A stretch of DNA of 64,000 nt from Planctomycetota bacterium (GTDB lineage Bacteria; Planctomycetota; Planctomycetia; Pirellulales; Lacipirellulaceae). This document shows, in pieces, positions 16,262-25,244 of this stretch. Position numbers and translations under genes: made by a program. The stretch covers positions 1 to 64,000 of the forward strand of contig JAJRSE010000071.1 of the NCBI GenBank assembly GCA_024278955.1, given 5' to 3'. The first letter of the stretch is position 1; each line of letters opens with the position of its first letter. The notes beneath the pieces are model-generated. The model worked only from the letters and a program-made list of their open reading frames with translations, made no database searches and was not told where the DNA came from.

Positions 16262-18088
16262 TTACTCCAAGGGAATCGTGATCAAGAAGGTGCTTCCCTT
16301 GTCGAGCTGACTTTCGACCGTCAGCTCGCCACTATGCATACGTACGACTTCACGTGCCAAGGAGAGCCCTAGCCCGGTACCAACCTCTGCTTGAACTCGC
16401 GGATCGGCACTACGGAAGAACTTTTCAAAGACCTTGGGCAGCTCTTCTGCCGAGATGCCGACGCCCGAGTCTTCGATAGCAATCTGTAGCTGTTGTTCGT
16501 CGATCTTTACTTTCAGAGAGACATGCCCCCCCTCGGGCGTGTACTTCGCGGCGTTGCCAAGCAGGTTGACCATCACCGCGACCATCTTCTCTTTGTCGAG
16601 TTGAAGTTCGGGCATTTTTGCAGGGAGCCGCGACTCGAAGACGATATTCTTTTGTTTCATCACCGGCATGACTTTCGCCTCGACTTCTGCGAAGAGACGA
16701 GCCGTTTCTACTTTTTGACGTTCCGCCGAGAGCGAACCGACTTCCATACTGCTGATGCTCAGCAAATCGTCGACGAATCGAGCCAACCGAGTCGTTTCGC
16801 TATTAATGATGTTGAAAAATTCTTTCTGCTCCTCGACATCAATGTTATCGCAAGTTGCTAGGGTTTCGGCATACGCTTTGATGTTTGAAAGTGGTGTTCG
16901 CAACTCGTGGGTGGCGGTATCGATGAACTGATCTCGCATTTTTGCTGCCAACTTTTGCTGAGTCACATCTCGCAGAGTCCACACTTGGCCCGCTTGCTTA
17001 ACGCCTTGCAAAGGTTGACGAGCAATGCGTAGCACCCGATTGGTCTTGCCCGTGTCGAAATCTGATTCAGAGACGACCGCCCGATTGGCTGACTGAGGAT
17101 CTAATAGCGGCGATTTCTTGAGGGAAGGTATTTCCTCAAGAAGACGCGACTGCAAAAGAGTGCCGTTGAGATTGCCCTCGTTCTCGTCAGCATCAAGCAA
17201 CGCCGTGACGGCTCGGTTGGCAAACGTGATACGGCCTTCCATGTCCGTTACGGCAACGCCATCGGATAAATTCTGAAGGATGTTTGTCAGGTCGTTTTCT
17301 TGTCGCGAGGCAACCGCTTGAGAGAGTCGACTGTCGAGGTCGCCTTCGCCCGAGCTGTTTTGTAAGTTTTTGACGAGGTCGGCTAACCGATTCCACCCTA
17401 GTGTCGTGGCGTCGCGTGCGGCCAGAGGTTCGATGCTTAACTCGCTGCCGGCAGGTGCGAGCGCCAGCTTGCGAAGCTGCTGGTCTACCAAATCCATTTG
17501 CTTGGAAAGACGAGACAGAATAACTGCCCCGCCAATCACGAGCACCAAAGGAACCAGAACCGCGAGGGGTGCCATGTGGGCAACTTCGGCAAGGGTTCCT
17601 AACAAACTAGGTTCGACGACTTCGATTTGCAGCGAACCGAACGGTACCTTACTGGCTACCAAAGGCACCCGATATTGCCGGCGCCCCTGCCCTTCTTGAT
17701 CGAGATACCGAACCCCCGAGACATCGCCCCAGCGTAGTGAAGTACCAGACGGGGTCTCGGCGGTTTGGCCCACTCGTCGGGGGTCGGTATGCGCCAAGAT
17801 GGTGCCGTCGGAAGCAACCACACTTGCGTAGGCGAGCCTCGCTTCAGATTTAGCACGGTCTAGGATTTTGAAGAAGTGATTCGACCCATGTCGAACATAT
17901 TCGATTTCGATCGCCGCTGCTGTTTTGCCGAGTCGTGAGATGCAGGAATTGATCGTACGCGAGCTTAACACTCGATGCGAAGTGACTAGCAGCCCAATCG
18001 ATAGCCAGCAGACAGCACCCAAGCAAAAGAGCAGGTAGCAGGCAACCACCTTACGTGGAAAGCCCAGTTGCGGACGACGACGAAACAT
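16262..18088 (-). CDS. Membrane sensor histidine kinase
   Basis: 608 aa. A membrane helix at about 14-37, a periplasmic sensing region to about 170 (GTILAHTDPRRVGQT resembles a Cache-type sensor), a second helix at about 172-192, a HAMP-like linker, a PAS domain at about 265-380, and HisKA with H394 in THELRTPLSNIKAYAETL. The HATPase has the N box at N512, G1 DSGVG (540-544) and G2 GTGLGLSLA. All kinase motifs are intact. It lies between the lone receiver gene (43 nt upstream) and the STAS gene (6 nt downstream) in the pil operon, so it probably senses an envelope or surface signal for pilus control. Confidence 0.93.
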   Translation of the reverse strand: MFRRRPQLGFPRKVVACYLLFCLGAVCWLSIGLLVTSHRVLSSRTINSCISRLGKTAAAIEIEYVRHGSNHFFKILDRAKSEARLAYASVVASDGTILAHTDPRRVGQTAETPSGTSLRWGDVSGVRYLDQEGQGRRQYRVPLVASKVPFGSLQIEVVEPSLLGTLAEVAHMAPLAVLVPLVLVIGGAVILSRLSKQMDLVDQQLRKLALAPAGSELSIEPLAARDATTLGWNRLADLVKNLQNSSGEGDLDSRLSQAVASRQENDLTNILQNLSDGVAVTDMEGRITFANRAVTALLDADENEGNLNGTLLQSRLLEEIPSLKKSPLLDPQSANRAVVSESDFDTGKTNRVLRIARQPLQGVKQAGQVWTLRDVTQQKLAAKMRDQFIDTATHELRTPLSNIKAYAETLATCDNIDVEEQKEFFNIINSETTRLARFVDDLLSISSMEVGSLSAERQKVETARLFAEVEAKVMPVMKQKNIVFESRLPAKMPELQLDKEKMVAVMVNLLGNAAKYTPEGGHVSLKVKIDEQQLQIAIEDSGVGISAEELPKVFEKFFRSADPRVQAEVGTGLGLSLAREVVRMHSGELTVESQLDKGSTFLITIPLE

Positions 18089-18131
18089 GTTTTACCTGTC
18101 GTTTGCTGCACGGTTGTTTTCGGTCTTGTCA

Positions 18132-18518
18132 TTAAGCGGGCTGTGCTAGTAATTCGCTAACTGACTTGACAATGGCGGATGGGCTGAATGGTTTGGCAAA
18201 TGTCGCGGAGATACCTAGCTCTTCTCGCAATCGGTGAAGTTCTAACTCCAAGCCCTTAGCAGTAAGCAAGATGATAGGACAATGGGCGTACGCGGGTTCT
18301 TCGCGTAGCCGCTGGCACAACTCAACCCCGGTCATCTCGGGCATCTGCTGGTCCGTGATCACGATATCAAAATGCGATTCTAAGGCGAGCTCGAATGCGA
18401 CTCGACCGTTGCAGGCTGTTTCGGTTTCTAGCCCAGCGCCTTTGAGAGCAAACTGAGTTATCCGAGCCAGTGCAATGTTGTCGTCGACAATCAGCGCCCT
18501 TTTAACACGTTCTTCCAT
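18132..18518 (-). CDS. Single-domain response regulator
   Basis: 128-aa CheY-like receiver: acidic pair D12-D13, phosphoacceptor D56 (VITDQQMPEMTG), Thr in ILLTAKG and K109 (FAKPFSPS). No output domain. Because it lies between the pseudopilin gene and the sensor kinase, it is most likely that kinase's phosphate acceptor and acts through protein contact, as PilG and PilH do in other pilus systems. Confidence 0.9.
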   Translation of the reverse strand: MEERVKRALIVDDNIALARITQFALKGAGLETETACNGRVAFELALESHFDIVITDQQMPEMTGVELCQRLREEPAYAHCPIILLTAKGLELELHRLREELGISATFAKPFSPSAIVKSVSELLAQPA

Positions 18519-18551
18519 TCTTTTCTTGCCCCTACTTATGCTTTGTAAAAA

Positions 18552-19001
18552 TTAAAGCGCGTCGTAGTTGACGGCCGCATCACTTGAAGTTGCTGCCCCG
18601 TAGTTGCAAATGAAGGTGCCATCGGCGGTGTTAAACTTCCAACCGGCGCTCGATGGATTATCAGCGACTGTGGCCCCCGCACCTGTTGGCACGACGTTGA
18701 AATTCTTGTTCGCTACAAGGCCAACCGGACAGATGGGAAAAGCCCCACGAACGAAAGGCGCGATCGCAGTTCGGAAGTCGGCTCCTGTGCTCGTGCAAGG
18801 AGGCAGAGCACCACCGTTTTCGGAAGCATAGAGCTCTATGGCATCGCGAACGATAGACAGAGTTTGCTTAAGGCCGTTGTCCGTGGCGTCGCTCGAGACG
18901 CTCAACAGCTTAGGTGCAGCTACTCCAGCGAGTATGCCCAAAATCATGATTACGACAACCAATTCGATCAACGTAAAACCAGTTTTCATATTCTTCTTCA
19001 T
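18552..19001 (-). CDS. Type IV pilin/type II pseudopilin (GspG-like)
   Basis: 149-aa prepilin. A short basic leader MKKNMKTG is followed by the class III cleavage site and FTLIELVVVIMILGILAG, with Glu at position 5 of the mature protein. The C-terminal part is globular with GWKFNTADGTFICNYG and a few cysteines. ATG 19001 is taken because GAGGA precedes it; an upstream extension to 19088 would put non-pilin sequence before the leader. It is the first gene of the operon and probably the major subunit. No prepilin peptidase gene is in the window. Confidence 0.92.
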   Translation of the reverse strand: MKKNMKTGFTLIELVVVIMILGILAGVAAPKLLSVSSDATDNGLKQTLSIVRDAIELYASENGGALPPCTSTGADFRTAIAPFVRGAFPICPVGLVANKNFNVVPTGAGATVADNPSSAGWKFNTADGTFICNYGAATSSDAAVNYDAL

Positions 19002-19429
19002 TATTACTGTCCTCAATAAGTGGCCCAGGTTTATTAGGCGGGTATTCAGTTGCATGAAGCTTTCTATCCAATGGTGTCTATCTGCCAAACAGTAGCTTTC
19101 GGTTATTTGCTTTGCCGAAATGTACAGGAGCCTAAGGGAAGATTTGAAGCTTTTTACCTGGGTACGTGCTCTTTGAGGGGGTTACGTCGATTGTGGCGTT
19201 TACAGGTTTTTCGGTGGTTTACCGTCCTGCGGTCAAATTACTTGTTTGCCCAATAAGAAGAAGAGAAGGTGTTTTCGTACCAATCTCTTATTCAATTGCT
19301 GCGGTGAGCTACTCTTGTTCTGAGAAGCTCCTGGCCGAGACTGCGCAGATCTCGCTCCAGTAGCTTTGTCCGTTCCCCGTGAAACCCGTTCCCCGTGAAA
19401 ATCTTCCGCCGCCGAGTAGGAATAAGGCA
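19002..19429. promoter_or_regulatory. Divergent control region of the pilus locus
   Basis: 428 nt between the leftward pil operon and the rightward HD-GYP/minor pilin set. A 14-nt direct repeat CGTTCCCCGTGAAA occurs twice near 19371-19399, just before the HD-GYP start. No sigma-54 box was found by eye on either strand. The region must hold the promoters for both halves. Confidence 0.55.
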
Positions 19430-21070
19430 ATGTCTGTTGACGTAGCTAAAACAGTAAACAAAGTGCTTTCCCCGCACCAAAAGGCCGTCGCTGCCCTCGA
19501 ACAGGCATTCGACGCTACTTTTGTCCTGTGGACTCGCGAGGAGTATGCCGTTTGGGTGTCCTCGTCTCCTCCTGCCATCAATCCGTCGACAAGCGATCCT
19601 AGCTTGCCGGGCCTCATGCTGCTGCTTGAAGAGACCATCGACACAGAGAAGCCAAATCACATCGAAACATTTCCTGGACAGCACCTGCTTGCTGTCCCTT
19701 TGAAAGGGCTTCGTCACGATCCCCGTTGCTGTGCCGTCGCTTGCTTGACGACCAACTCGCCCGAGCTGCTTTTGCAACTGGCGGAAGCCAAACTGCAAGA
19801 AATCCAGCACGCAAAGGACCTAGCTAGTATCCACGAAGAGAACGCCTTCTTTCTCAAACAAGTCAGCGAAGATTTCGAGGAGCTTGCATTTCTCCGCACC
19901 ATGGCAGAACGACTCGTCTTAGAAGACTGCTCGAGCGGGACCGACGAACTGGTCGCCTTTATGCTGCCGATGCTAGGGCAAACAATTTCAGTAGAAGAGT
20001 TTTATTACCTAGACGCAGAGTCAGGACCACAGCCGCGCGTCGATCAGCAGTGGTTTGCGAACGCAGAGCAGGCTTCAAGATTTTCGCATCTGCAGCTAGA
20101 GAACCTTGTCCGCCACTACAACGACGTCGCTCAGAAGAGACCGGTCGTCAAAAACCAAATTGCAGAACTAGGCCTTCACTCAGAGCTTCCCGACTTGCAT
20201 GAGTTCGTGTTGGTCGCGGTGTTCTCTGCGGTGGGACCCATTGGTTGGCTTCTTGGGGTGAACAAAGTTCAACCGGAAATCTCGACCGAAGAAGAGCCTC
20301 TCTGGCAGCTTGGTCAAGACGAATTTGGCACTTCGGAAGCTTCGTTCATTAGCACCGCAGCCACGATGCTGGCGTCTTACGCCCATAATGTAGCGTTTAT
20401 CAAAGAACGCGAACGTCTGCTGATGAGTGTGGTCAGCACCTTGGTCTCGGCAATCGAATCAAAAGACAACTACACTTGCGGCCACAGCGAACGAGTGGCT
20501 CGTTACGGAAAACGATTGGCCGCAGAAGTAGGCTACGACGAAGATGCCTGCGAGAGGCTCTATCTAACCGGGCTTCTGCATGATGTCGGAAAAATCGGAG
20601 TCAGTGATGCGGTTCTCAAAAAAGAGGGCTCCCTGACCGACGAAGAGTTTGCCGAGGTACAGAAACACCCCGATCTTGGCTGGGCTATTCTACGAGAGCT
20701 TGAGCCGCTCTCGTACGTTTTACCTGGCGTACTGCACCATCACGAACGAGTCGATGGCAAAGGATACCCCGATCGACTTGAAAGAAACGAAATTCCGTAC
20801 GATGGCCAGCTTCTGGCCGTGGTCGATGCGTTTGACGCAATGACAAGCGATCGCCCATACCGTCAAGGGATGGCGGTCGAGAAGGCCGTGCAAATTTTCA
20901 AGGAGGGGGCGGGAACTCAATGGAATGCAGCCTTAGTGGGTGCCTTCCTAAAGATTCTTCCAGACATCCTTGAGATTAAAGACAACTACGTTCGCCCCCC
21001 TCTCCCAATACGGTCGAAAACCAACCACGGACTGAAAATTATTGCTAACCCTAACACCGCAAACCTCTAG
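19430..21070 (+). CDS. HD-GYP domain c-di-GMP phosphodiesterase
   Basis: 546 aa. The N-terminal 320 residues look like a GAF-type region with a coiled segment (about 115-165). The C-terminal HD-GYP domain (about 330-520) keeps the metal and substrate motifs: GHSERVARYGKRLA, LLHDVGKIG (H384, D385), HHHERVDGKGYP (436-447) and DAFDAMTSDRPYR. It should hydrolyse c-di-GMP. ATG 19430 is chosen because AGGAAT precedes it; a GTG at 19379 would add 17 residues from the direct-repeat region. It is the first gene of the rightward set divergent from pilB and the pilin gene. Confidence 0.93.
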   Translation: MSVDVAKTVNKVLSPHQKAVAALEQAFDATFVLWTREEYAVWVSSSPPAINPSTSDPSLPGLMLLLEETIDTEKPNHIETFPGQHLLAVPLKGLRHDPRCCAVACLTTNSPELLLQLAEAKLQEIQHAKDLASIHEENAFFLKQVSEDFEELAFLRTMAERLVLEDCSSGTDELVAFMLPMLGQTISVEEFYYLDAESGPQPRVDQQWFANAEQASRFSHLQLENLVRHYNDVAQKRPVVKNQIAELGLHSELPDLHEFVLVAVFSAVGPIGWLLGVNKVQPEISTEEEPLWQLGQDEFGTSEASFISTAATMLASYAHNVAFIKERERLLMSVVSTLVSAIESKDNYTCGHSERVARYGKRLAAEVGYDEDACERLYLTGLLHDVGKIGVSDAVLKKEGSLTDEEFAEVQKHPDLGWAILRELEPLSYVLPGVLHHHERVDGKGYPDRLERNEIPYDGQLLAVVDAFDAMTSDRPYRQGMAVEKAVQIFKEGAGTQWNAALVGAFLKILPDILEIKDNYVRPPLPIRSKTNHGLKIIANPNTANL

Positions 21071-21165
21071 CTCGTCATCTAAACCCGCTGAACAAGGCCA
21101 CGCATACGTCTTGTTTTGAATAAATCGAATCGCGTTTCTACTTATCTCAAATTCGAGAGGATCTT

Positions 21166-21438
21166 ATGGATAATTTTGTTGAACTCACCACACTATTTCG
21201 TCTGCCTTTCATCTGGTGCGCAATCGTTCTCTTTGTTGGCGGAGGGGTCTTAGGACTTGCTAGCCCGCGTACGATTAAAAAAATCAATTCCGCTTTTGCT
21301 TCTTCGGTCGACCCGGACCAAAAAGTTGGGATCCTCGACCGAGTGGTCGACACCGATCGAGTCTTGCTAAAGTATGCTCGCGTTCTCGGAATGTCCTCCT
21401 TGGCAACCGCTACCGTCCTGATCTACCAGCTTTTCTAG
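21166..21438 (+). CDS. Small membrane protein of unknown function
   Basis: 90 aa with two predicted membrane helices (about 13-33 and 73-89) separated by a basic and polar loop of about 35 residues containing SVDPDQKVGILDRVVDTDRVL. GAGAGG lies 5 nt before ATG 21166. It lies between the HD-GYP gene and the first minor-pilin gene. Family not recognised. It could be an accessory protein of the pilus machinery. Confidence 0.65.
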   Translation: MDNFVELTTLFRLPFIWCAIVLFVGGGVLGLASPRTIKKINSAFASSVDPDQKVGILDRVVDTDRVLLKYARVLGMSSLATATVLIYQLF

Positions 21439-21477
21439 CCACCTTGGTAATTTTTGGTAGAACAGCGAGGCACTACG

Positions 21478-21990
21478 ATGCTGAGAACTTCTCGAACAGG
21501 CTACACGATGATAGAAGTCGTGCTCGTGATGCTCGTCATGGGCATCATGGCCGCGGCTGCTGCGCCCCGTTATAGCCGCATGGTTTCTCGATTTCGTGTG
21601 GAAGCAGCGGCCAGACGAATTGTTGCCGATCTCAGCCAAGTGCGTGCCCGCGCTATGACAATTGGGGCTGCAGCAGGGGAGGAAGTAAGCTTCTACTCGG
21701 CGACCGATCGATATCAAATGCGCGGCGATCCCGACCCCAACCACCCGAATCGAGAGTACTGGGTTGAATTTTCAAAGACGGCTTACCCGGTCGACCTTGT
21801 TTCGGCGACCTTTACGAACATCGAGGGCGACACCAGCTCTGAATTGGTGAGATACAACATGTACGGTTCCCCAGAGTCCGGTTCCTCGGCAGCTGTACCT
21901 TTGGCCAGCGGAGAGATCGTTGTCGCCTCGGGAGGCCAGCTGCGTACGGTAGTGATCAACTCGGTTACCGGCAAGGCGAGCGTCCAATGA
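21478..21990 (+). CDS. Minor pseudopilin, GspH/FimT-like
   Basis: 170 aa. Short leader MLRTSRTG then YTMIEVVLVMLVMGIMAAAAAP, a type IV pilin N-terminal helix with Glu at position 5. The segment after the helix (RFRVEAAARRIVADLSQVRARAM) is typical of GspH/FimT minor pilins. ATG 21478 is chosen over TTG 21454. The stop overlaps the start of the next gene as ATGA. Confidence 0.88.
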   Translation: MLRTSRTGYTMIEVVLVMLVMGIMAAAAAPRYSRMVSRFRVEAAARRIVADLSQVRARAMTIGAAAGEEVSFYSATDRYQMRGDPDPNHPNREYWVEFSKTAYPVDLVSATFTNIEGDTSSELVRYNMYGSPESGSSAAVPLASGEIVVASGGQLRTVVINSVTGKASVQ

Positions 21991-23093
21991 GCGGGAACAA
22001 TCGAGTCAATCGAAAATTTGCTCGAAAGCAAACACGGCGAGAGCATTCTCGTCGTGGGCATACGCTACTAGAGCTTATTGTGAGCACCGCGGCGGGAGCG
22101 GCCTTGGTGGCGGGACTTTTTGGCAGCCTTTACATTGCTAGCCAAAGTTTCGACCGAGGAACTCGTGCGATTGATCAGTCGGCAGCGCAAGAGATTCTAA
22201 GCGACTTTCTCAGAGACCTGGGCCAAGCCCTCCGTTTTACCGAACGCACGGCCAAGGCGGTCACGTTCACTGTCCCCGATCGCACGGGAGACCGCTTGCC
22301 CGAAACGATTCGCTATGCCTGGGGCGGCACTGCCGGCGACTCGTTGACCTATCAATACAATGGTTCGGCGGTTGTAACGCTCGTCGCCGGCGTGCAAAAC
22401 TTCGACTTGAGCTATATGACTCGAACAGTAACAGGCATGGATGTCGGTGAGCCAACACCTATCGCTGGCGTAATGCTCGAAGAATTCACCGAGATGAAAG
22501 AGGGTTCGGGCAACCAGTCAACCACGATCGACACCCCGCCCAGTACCAACGCCGGCGACCTGTTGATAGCCGTGCTTGTTACGGATGGGAACGACACAAT
22601 CTTACCGCCGGCAGGTTGGAACGAAGTTTCGCTAGGAGTGAGCTCAAATAGAGTTGCGGTTGGCGTGTGGTGGAAACTGGCCGGAAGTTCGGAACCCGCA
22701 TCCAGCACTTTTACTTGGACCGATTTCGAGCAATCCTACGGTTGGATTATGCGATTCACCGGTCACGATGCCGCCAATCCAATCGACGTAAGCGCCGACA
22801 ACAGCGGCAGCTCCTCAAGCCCTGTTTCGCCAGCAATCACGACATCGATCGATAATGCGATGATCCTCCGAATCGGGGGATTTGACGATGACGATATCAC
22901 GCTCGGCGACACGGGATTGAGCGGACATCAAACAGTCGTGATGGATGAAAGCAAGAATGGCAATGGCACCCTATCGGGAGGAGCGGGGCACACCGCGCAA
23001 GCAACGGCGGGCGACTCAGGTACTGCAAACTTCAGCCTAACTAACAGCGAAGAGTGGTGGACGGTCACCCTCGGCATCGCGCCCGCTCCCTGA
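21987..23093 (+). CDS. PilW/GspJ-like minor pilin with a C-terminal adhesin-like domain
   Basis: 368 aa. The N-terminal basic leader is long (about 26 residues), then HTLLELIVSTAAGAALVAGL with the pilin Glu. Residues 30-150 resemble PilW/GspJ. From about residue 160 a Thr/Ser/Asp-rich beta domain follows (TTIDTPPSTNAGDLLIAVLV, PPAGWNEVSLG, FEQSYGWIMRFTGHDA), which resembles modules found in bacterial surface and tail proteins. Minor pilins of this class sit at the pilus tip, so this could be an adhesive tip; that is inference. Confidence 0.8.
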   Translation: MSGNNRVNRKFARKQTRREHSRRGHTLLELIVSTAAGAALVAGLFGSLYIASQSFDRGTRAIDQSAAQEILSDFLRDLGQALRFTERTAKAVTFTVPDRTGDRLPETIRYAWGGTAGDSLTYQYNGSAVVTLVAGVQNFDLSYMTRTVTGMDVGEPTPIAGVMLEEFTEMKEGSGNQSTTIDTPPSTNAGDLLIAVLVTDGNDTILPPAGWNEVSLGVSSNRVAVGVWWKLAGSSEPASSTFTWTDFEQSYGWIMRFTGHDAANPIDVSADNSGSSSSPVSPAITTSIDNAMILRIGGFDDDDITLGDTGLSGHQTVVMDESKNGNGTLSGGAGHTAQATAGDSGTANFSLTNSEEWWTVTLGIAPAP

Positions 23094-23132
23094 GATCCCC
23101 GCTCCTTGAGATCCCCGTCCTTTGAGATCAAA
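23085..23132. repeat. Three tandem 16-nt repeats
   Basis: Units at 23085-23100, 23101-23116 and 23117-23132 share the pattern GCTCCxTGAGATCCCC, the third unit being less exact. The first contains the stop codon (TGA 23091-23093) of the PilW-like gene. The array fills the gap before the next minor-pilin gene. Confidence 0.8.
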
Positions 23133-23137
23133 GTCCA

Positions 23138-23770
23138 ATGAATTTTTGCAACCACCAAATTACGCGGCACGGAACAAGCATGGTCGAGGTCGTCGTCGCG
23201 ACGTTGCTCTCGGGAATTGTGATTATCGGTTCACTCGAAGTGATGGGCGGTGCGATCAAGACTCGAACTGCGAGTTCGCAGTATGCTTTGGGACCCATGC
23301 TAGCCAGCGAATTGCTTGCCGAGGTGATGTCGAAATCGTATGAAGATCCCGAGGCACCGGGAACCGGCTCGCTATTCGGAGTTGGTAAAGAGTCTGGGGA
23401 GTCGGCCCGTAGTACCTTCGACGACGTCGACGACTATTGGAACTACAGCGAGTCGCCGCCGCTAGACAGCAACGATCAGGAGATGACGCAATACTCGGGT
23501 TGGTCGCGTGCCGTTTCTTGGAGGTACGCAAAGACTGGCGACACGAGTTTTTCGTTTTTTCCAACTGGATTGACGAAGGTCACCGTCACGGTGACTGCTC
23601 CTGACGGAAGCGTGACTAGACGATACGGAATTCGTAGTAAAGATGGGGCTTTGGAGCAGCCTGTCGCGATCGACTCCGAGATCGTGACTTGGGTAGGGGC
23701 GGAACTTCAGATTGGCGCTCAGGGGATTGCCCGGGCAGGAATCAATCTGACAAACGCTGCAACAGATTGA
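23138..23770 (+). CDS. Minor pseudopilin, PilV/GspI-like
   Basis: 210 aa with leader MNFCNHQITRHG then TSMVEVVVATLLSGIVIIGS, a pilin-type hydrophobic helix with Glu at position 5. The LASELLAEVM segment after the helix is typical of GspI/PilV. The rest is a polar beta-rich domain. Together with the GspH-, GspJ- and PilX-like neighbours it completes a priming complex. Confidence 0.85.
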   Translation: MNFCNHQITRHGTSMVEVVVATLLSGIVIIGSLEVMGGAIKTRTASSQYALGPMLASELLAEVMSKSYEDPEAPGTGSLFGVGKESGESARSTFDDVDDYWNYSESPPLDSNDQEMTQYSGWSRAVSWRYAKTGDTSFSFFPTGLTKVTVTVTAPDGSVTRRYGIRSKDGALEQPVAIDSEIVTWVGAELQIGAQGIARAGINLTNAATD

Positions 23771-23794
23771 AATGAGTACTTTTGAGATTTAACC

Positions 23795-25078
23795 ATGACT
23801 CGTTCTTCAAAAAATCAACGTATTGCCAATCGCGTCGCGTCGCGCCGTGGAAGCATCTATCTGGCCGTGCTCGGCGTGGCGATGGTGGTTTCGATTATCG
23901 GCATGGCCTCCATGTCGATTGCCCGGTTGCAGCTCAGGTCGACTCGAAACCTTCAAGACTTAGAAGAAGCGCGGCTGCTGTCGCAATCGGGGGTTGACTT
24001 TGGTTTGTCCAATATGCAATCGCTAGGAGATTGGCGAACCGATCGCACGCATGCGGTCGAATTTGCTCCGCTTGCCCTTGGGAACGGCACAATGACCTAT
24101 GTGCTTCTCGACGACGACGGCGACCTGGAGGACGATCCAACCGACACCGTACATCTTCGAGGCATCGGCCGAGTCGGCGACGCCGTTTTTGCGACCAGCG
24201 TCCTGCTAGAACCGGGAGGAGAGGGATTGACCTCGTTAGAAAGCTCGTTGCACTCCGACGAAGGGTTGGACCAGGACCAGGACGGGAGCATTACGACGAA
24301 CCAAACCGTAAGTACCAACGGCGATATCGAGAAAACCAATGGCAACCCGACGATTACGGGAGACGCTTGGGCCGCCGGGGATATCGATCTAGGGGTCTCA
24401 GGGACCGCCTTGGCAAACCAAACCCCCGGCAAGGAGATGCCCGCCGAAGCAACTGTTTTTGACTATTATCTTTCCAAAGGAACTCGGGTCAACATCGGCA
24501 GCATCCCTTTGCAGACGATAAGCGATCTGGTCATGAGCCCCACGAACAACCCCTACGGAACGGAGACCAATCCGCTCGGGATCTACGTCATCGACTGCCA
24601 AGAAAGCGATCTGCTTATCCAAGACGCGAGAATCCATGGAACCCTAGTCATCTTAAACGCCGGATCAGGCACAAGAATCGACAAAGACATCCACTGGGAA
24701 CCAGCGGTAGCGAACTACCCTGCCCTAATGGTGCAAGGCAATCTTGAGATGAGGTGGCATGCCGAACATCTATTGAGCGAGAACCTACGAGGCGTCAATT
24801 TCAATCCGGCACACTCTCCGTACCAAGGAGTCAGCGACTCGGATATGACAGACGAGTACACAGCTGTCATCAAAGGGCTTATCTACATTTCAGGGGACCT
24901 GGCCATCACATACACATGCAATCTCGAAGGCATGGTGCTTGTGGGAGGTACAGCTGAAGTCACCAAGGGACTCACACTTACCTACGACTCGAAATTTCTC
25001 AACTATCCCCCTCCAGGGTTTGCTAAGGGTGCGGTTATGCAGATTGTGCCGGGCACATGGACACGGGTCTCATATTAA
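23795..25078 (+). CDS. PilX/GspK-like pilus assembly protein
   Basis: 427 aa. A basic N-terminus is followed by a single hydrophobic helix (RGSIYLAVLGVAMVVSIIGM) and LRSTRNLQDLEEARLLSQSG, the usual start of PilX/GspK-like proteins, which lack the Glu at position 5. The remaining 340 residues are acidic and beta-rich with no family I can name. It follows the three minor-pilin genes directly (24 nt), which supports a role in pilus tip assembly. Confidence 0.75.
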   Translation: MTRSSKNQRIANRVASRRGSIYLAVLGVAMVVSIIGMASMSIARLQLRSTRNLQDLEEARLLSQSGVDFGLSNMQSLGDWRTDRTHAVEFAPLALGNGTMTYVLLDDDGDLEDDPTDTVHLRGIGRVGDAVFATSVLLEPGGEGLTSLESSLHSDEGLDQDQDGSITTNQTVSTNGDIEKTNGNPTITGDAWAAGDIDLGVSGTALANQTPGKEMPAEATVFDYYLSKGTRVNIGSIPLQTISDLVMSPTNNPYGTETNPLGIYVIDCQESDLLIQDARIHGTLVILNAGSGTRIDKDIHWEPAVANYPALMVQGNLEMRWHAEHLLSENLRGVNFNPAHSPYQGVSDSDMTDEYTAVIKGLIYISGDLAITYTCNLEGMVLVGGTAEVTKGLTLTYDSKFLNYPPPGFAKGAVMQIVPGTWTRVSY

Positions 25079-25244
25079 TACAAGTGCGGCAATTTGCAGA
25101 GGGGTGATGCCCTGTAGGTAACCTAGCCTTGAGAAAGACCTTCTCGCGACCTGCGTATCGCAGTGTTTGCGAGCAATCCCTTCCACTCGATTCCATACAA
25201 AACTTGCCTGCAACGCTATGACAAATGCCGGAGCAAATCTGAAA

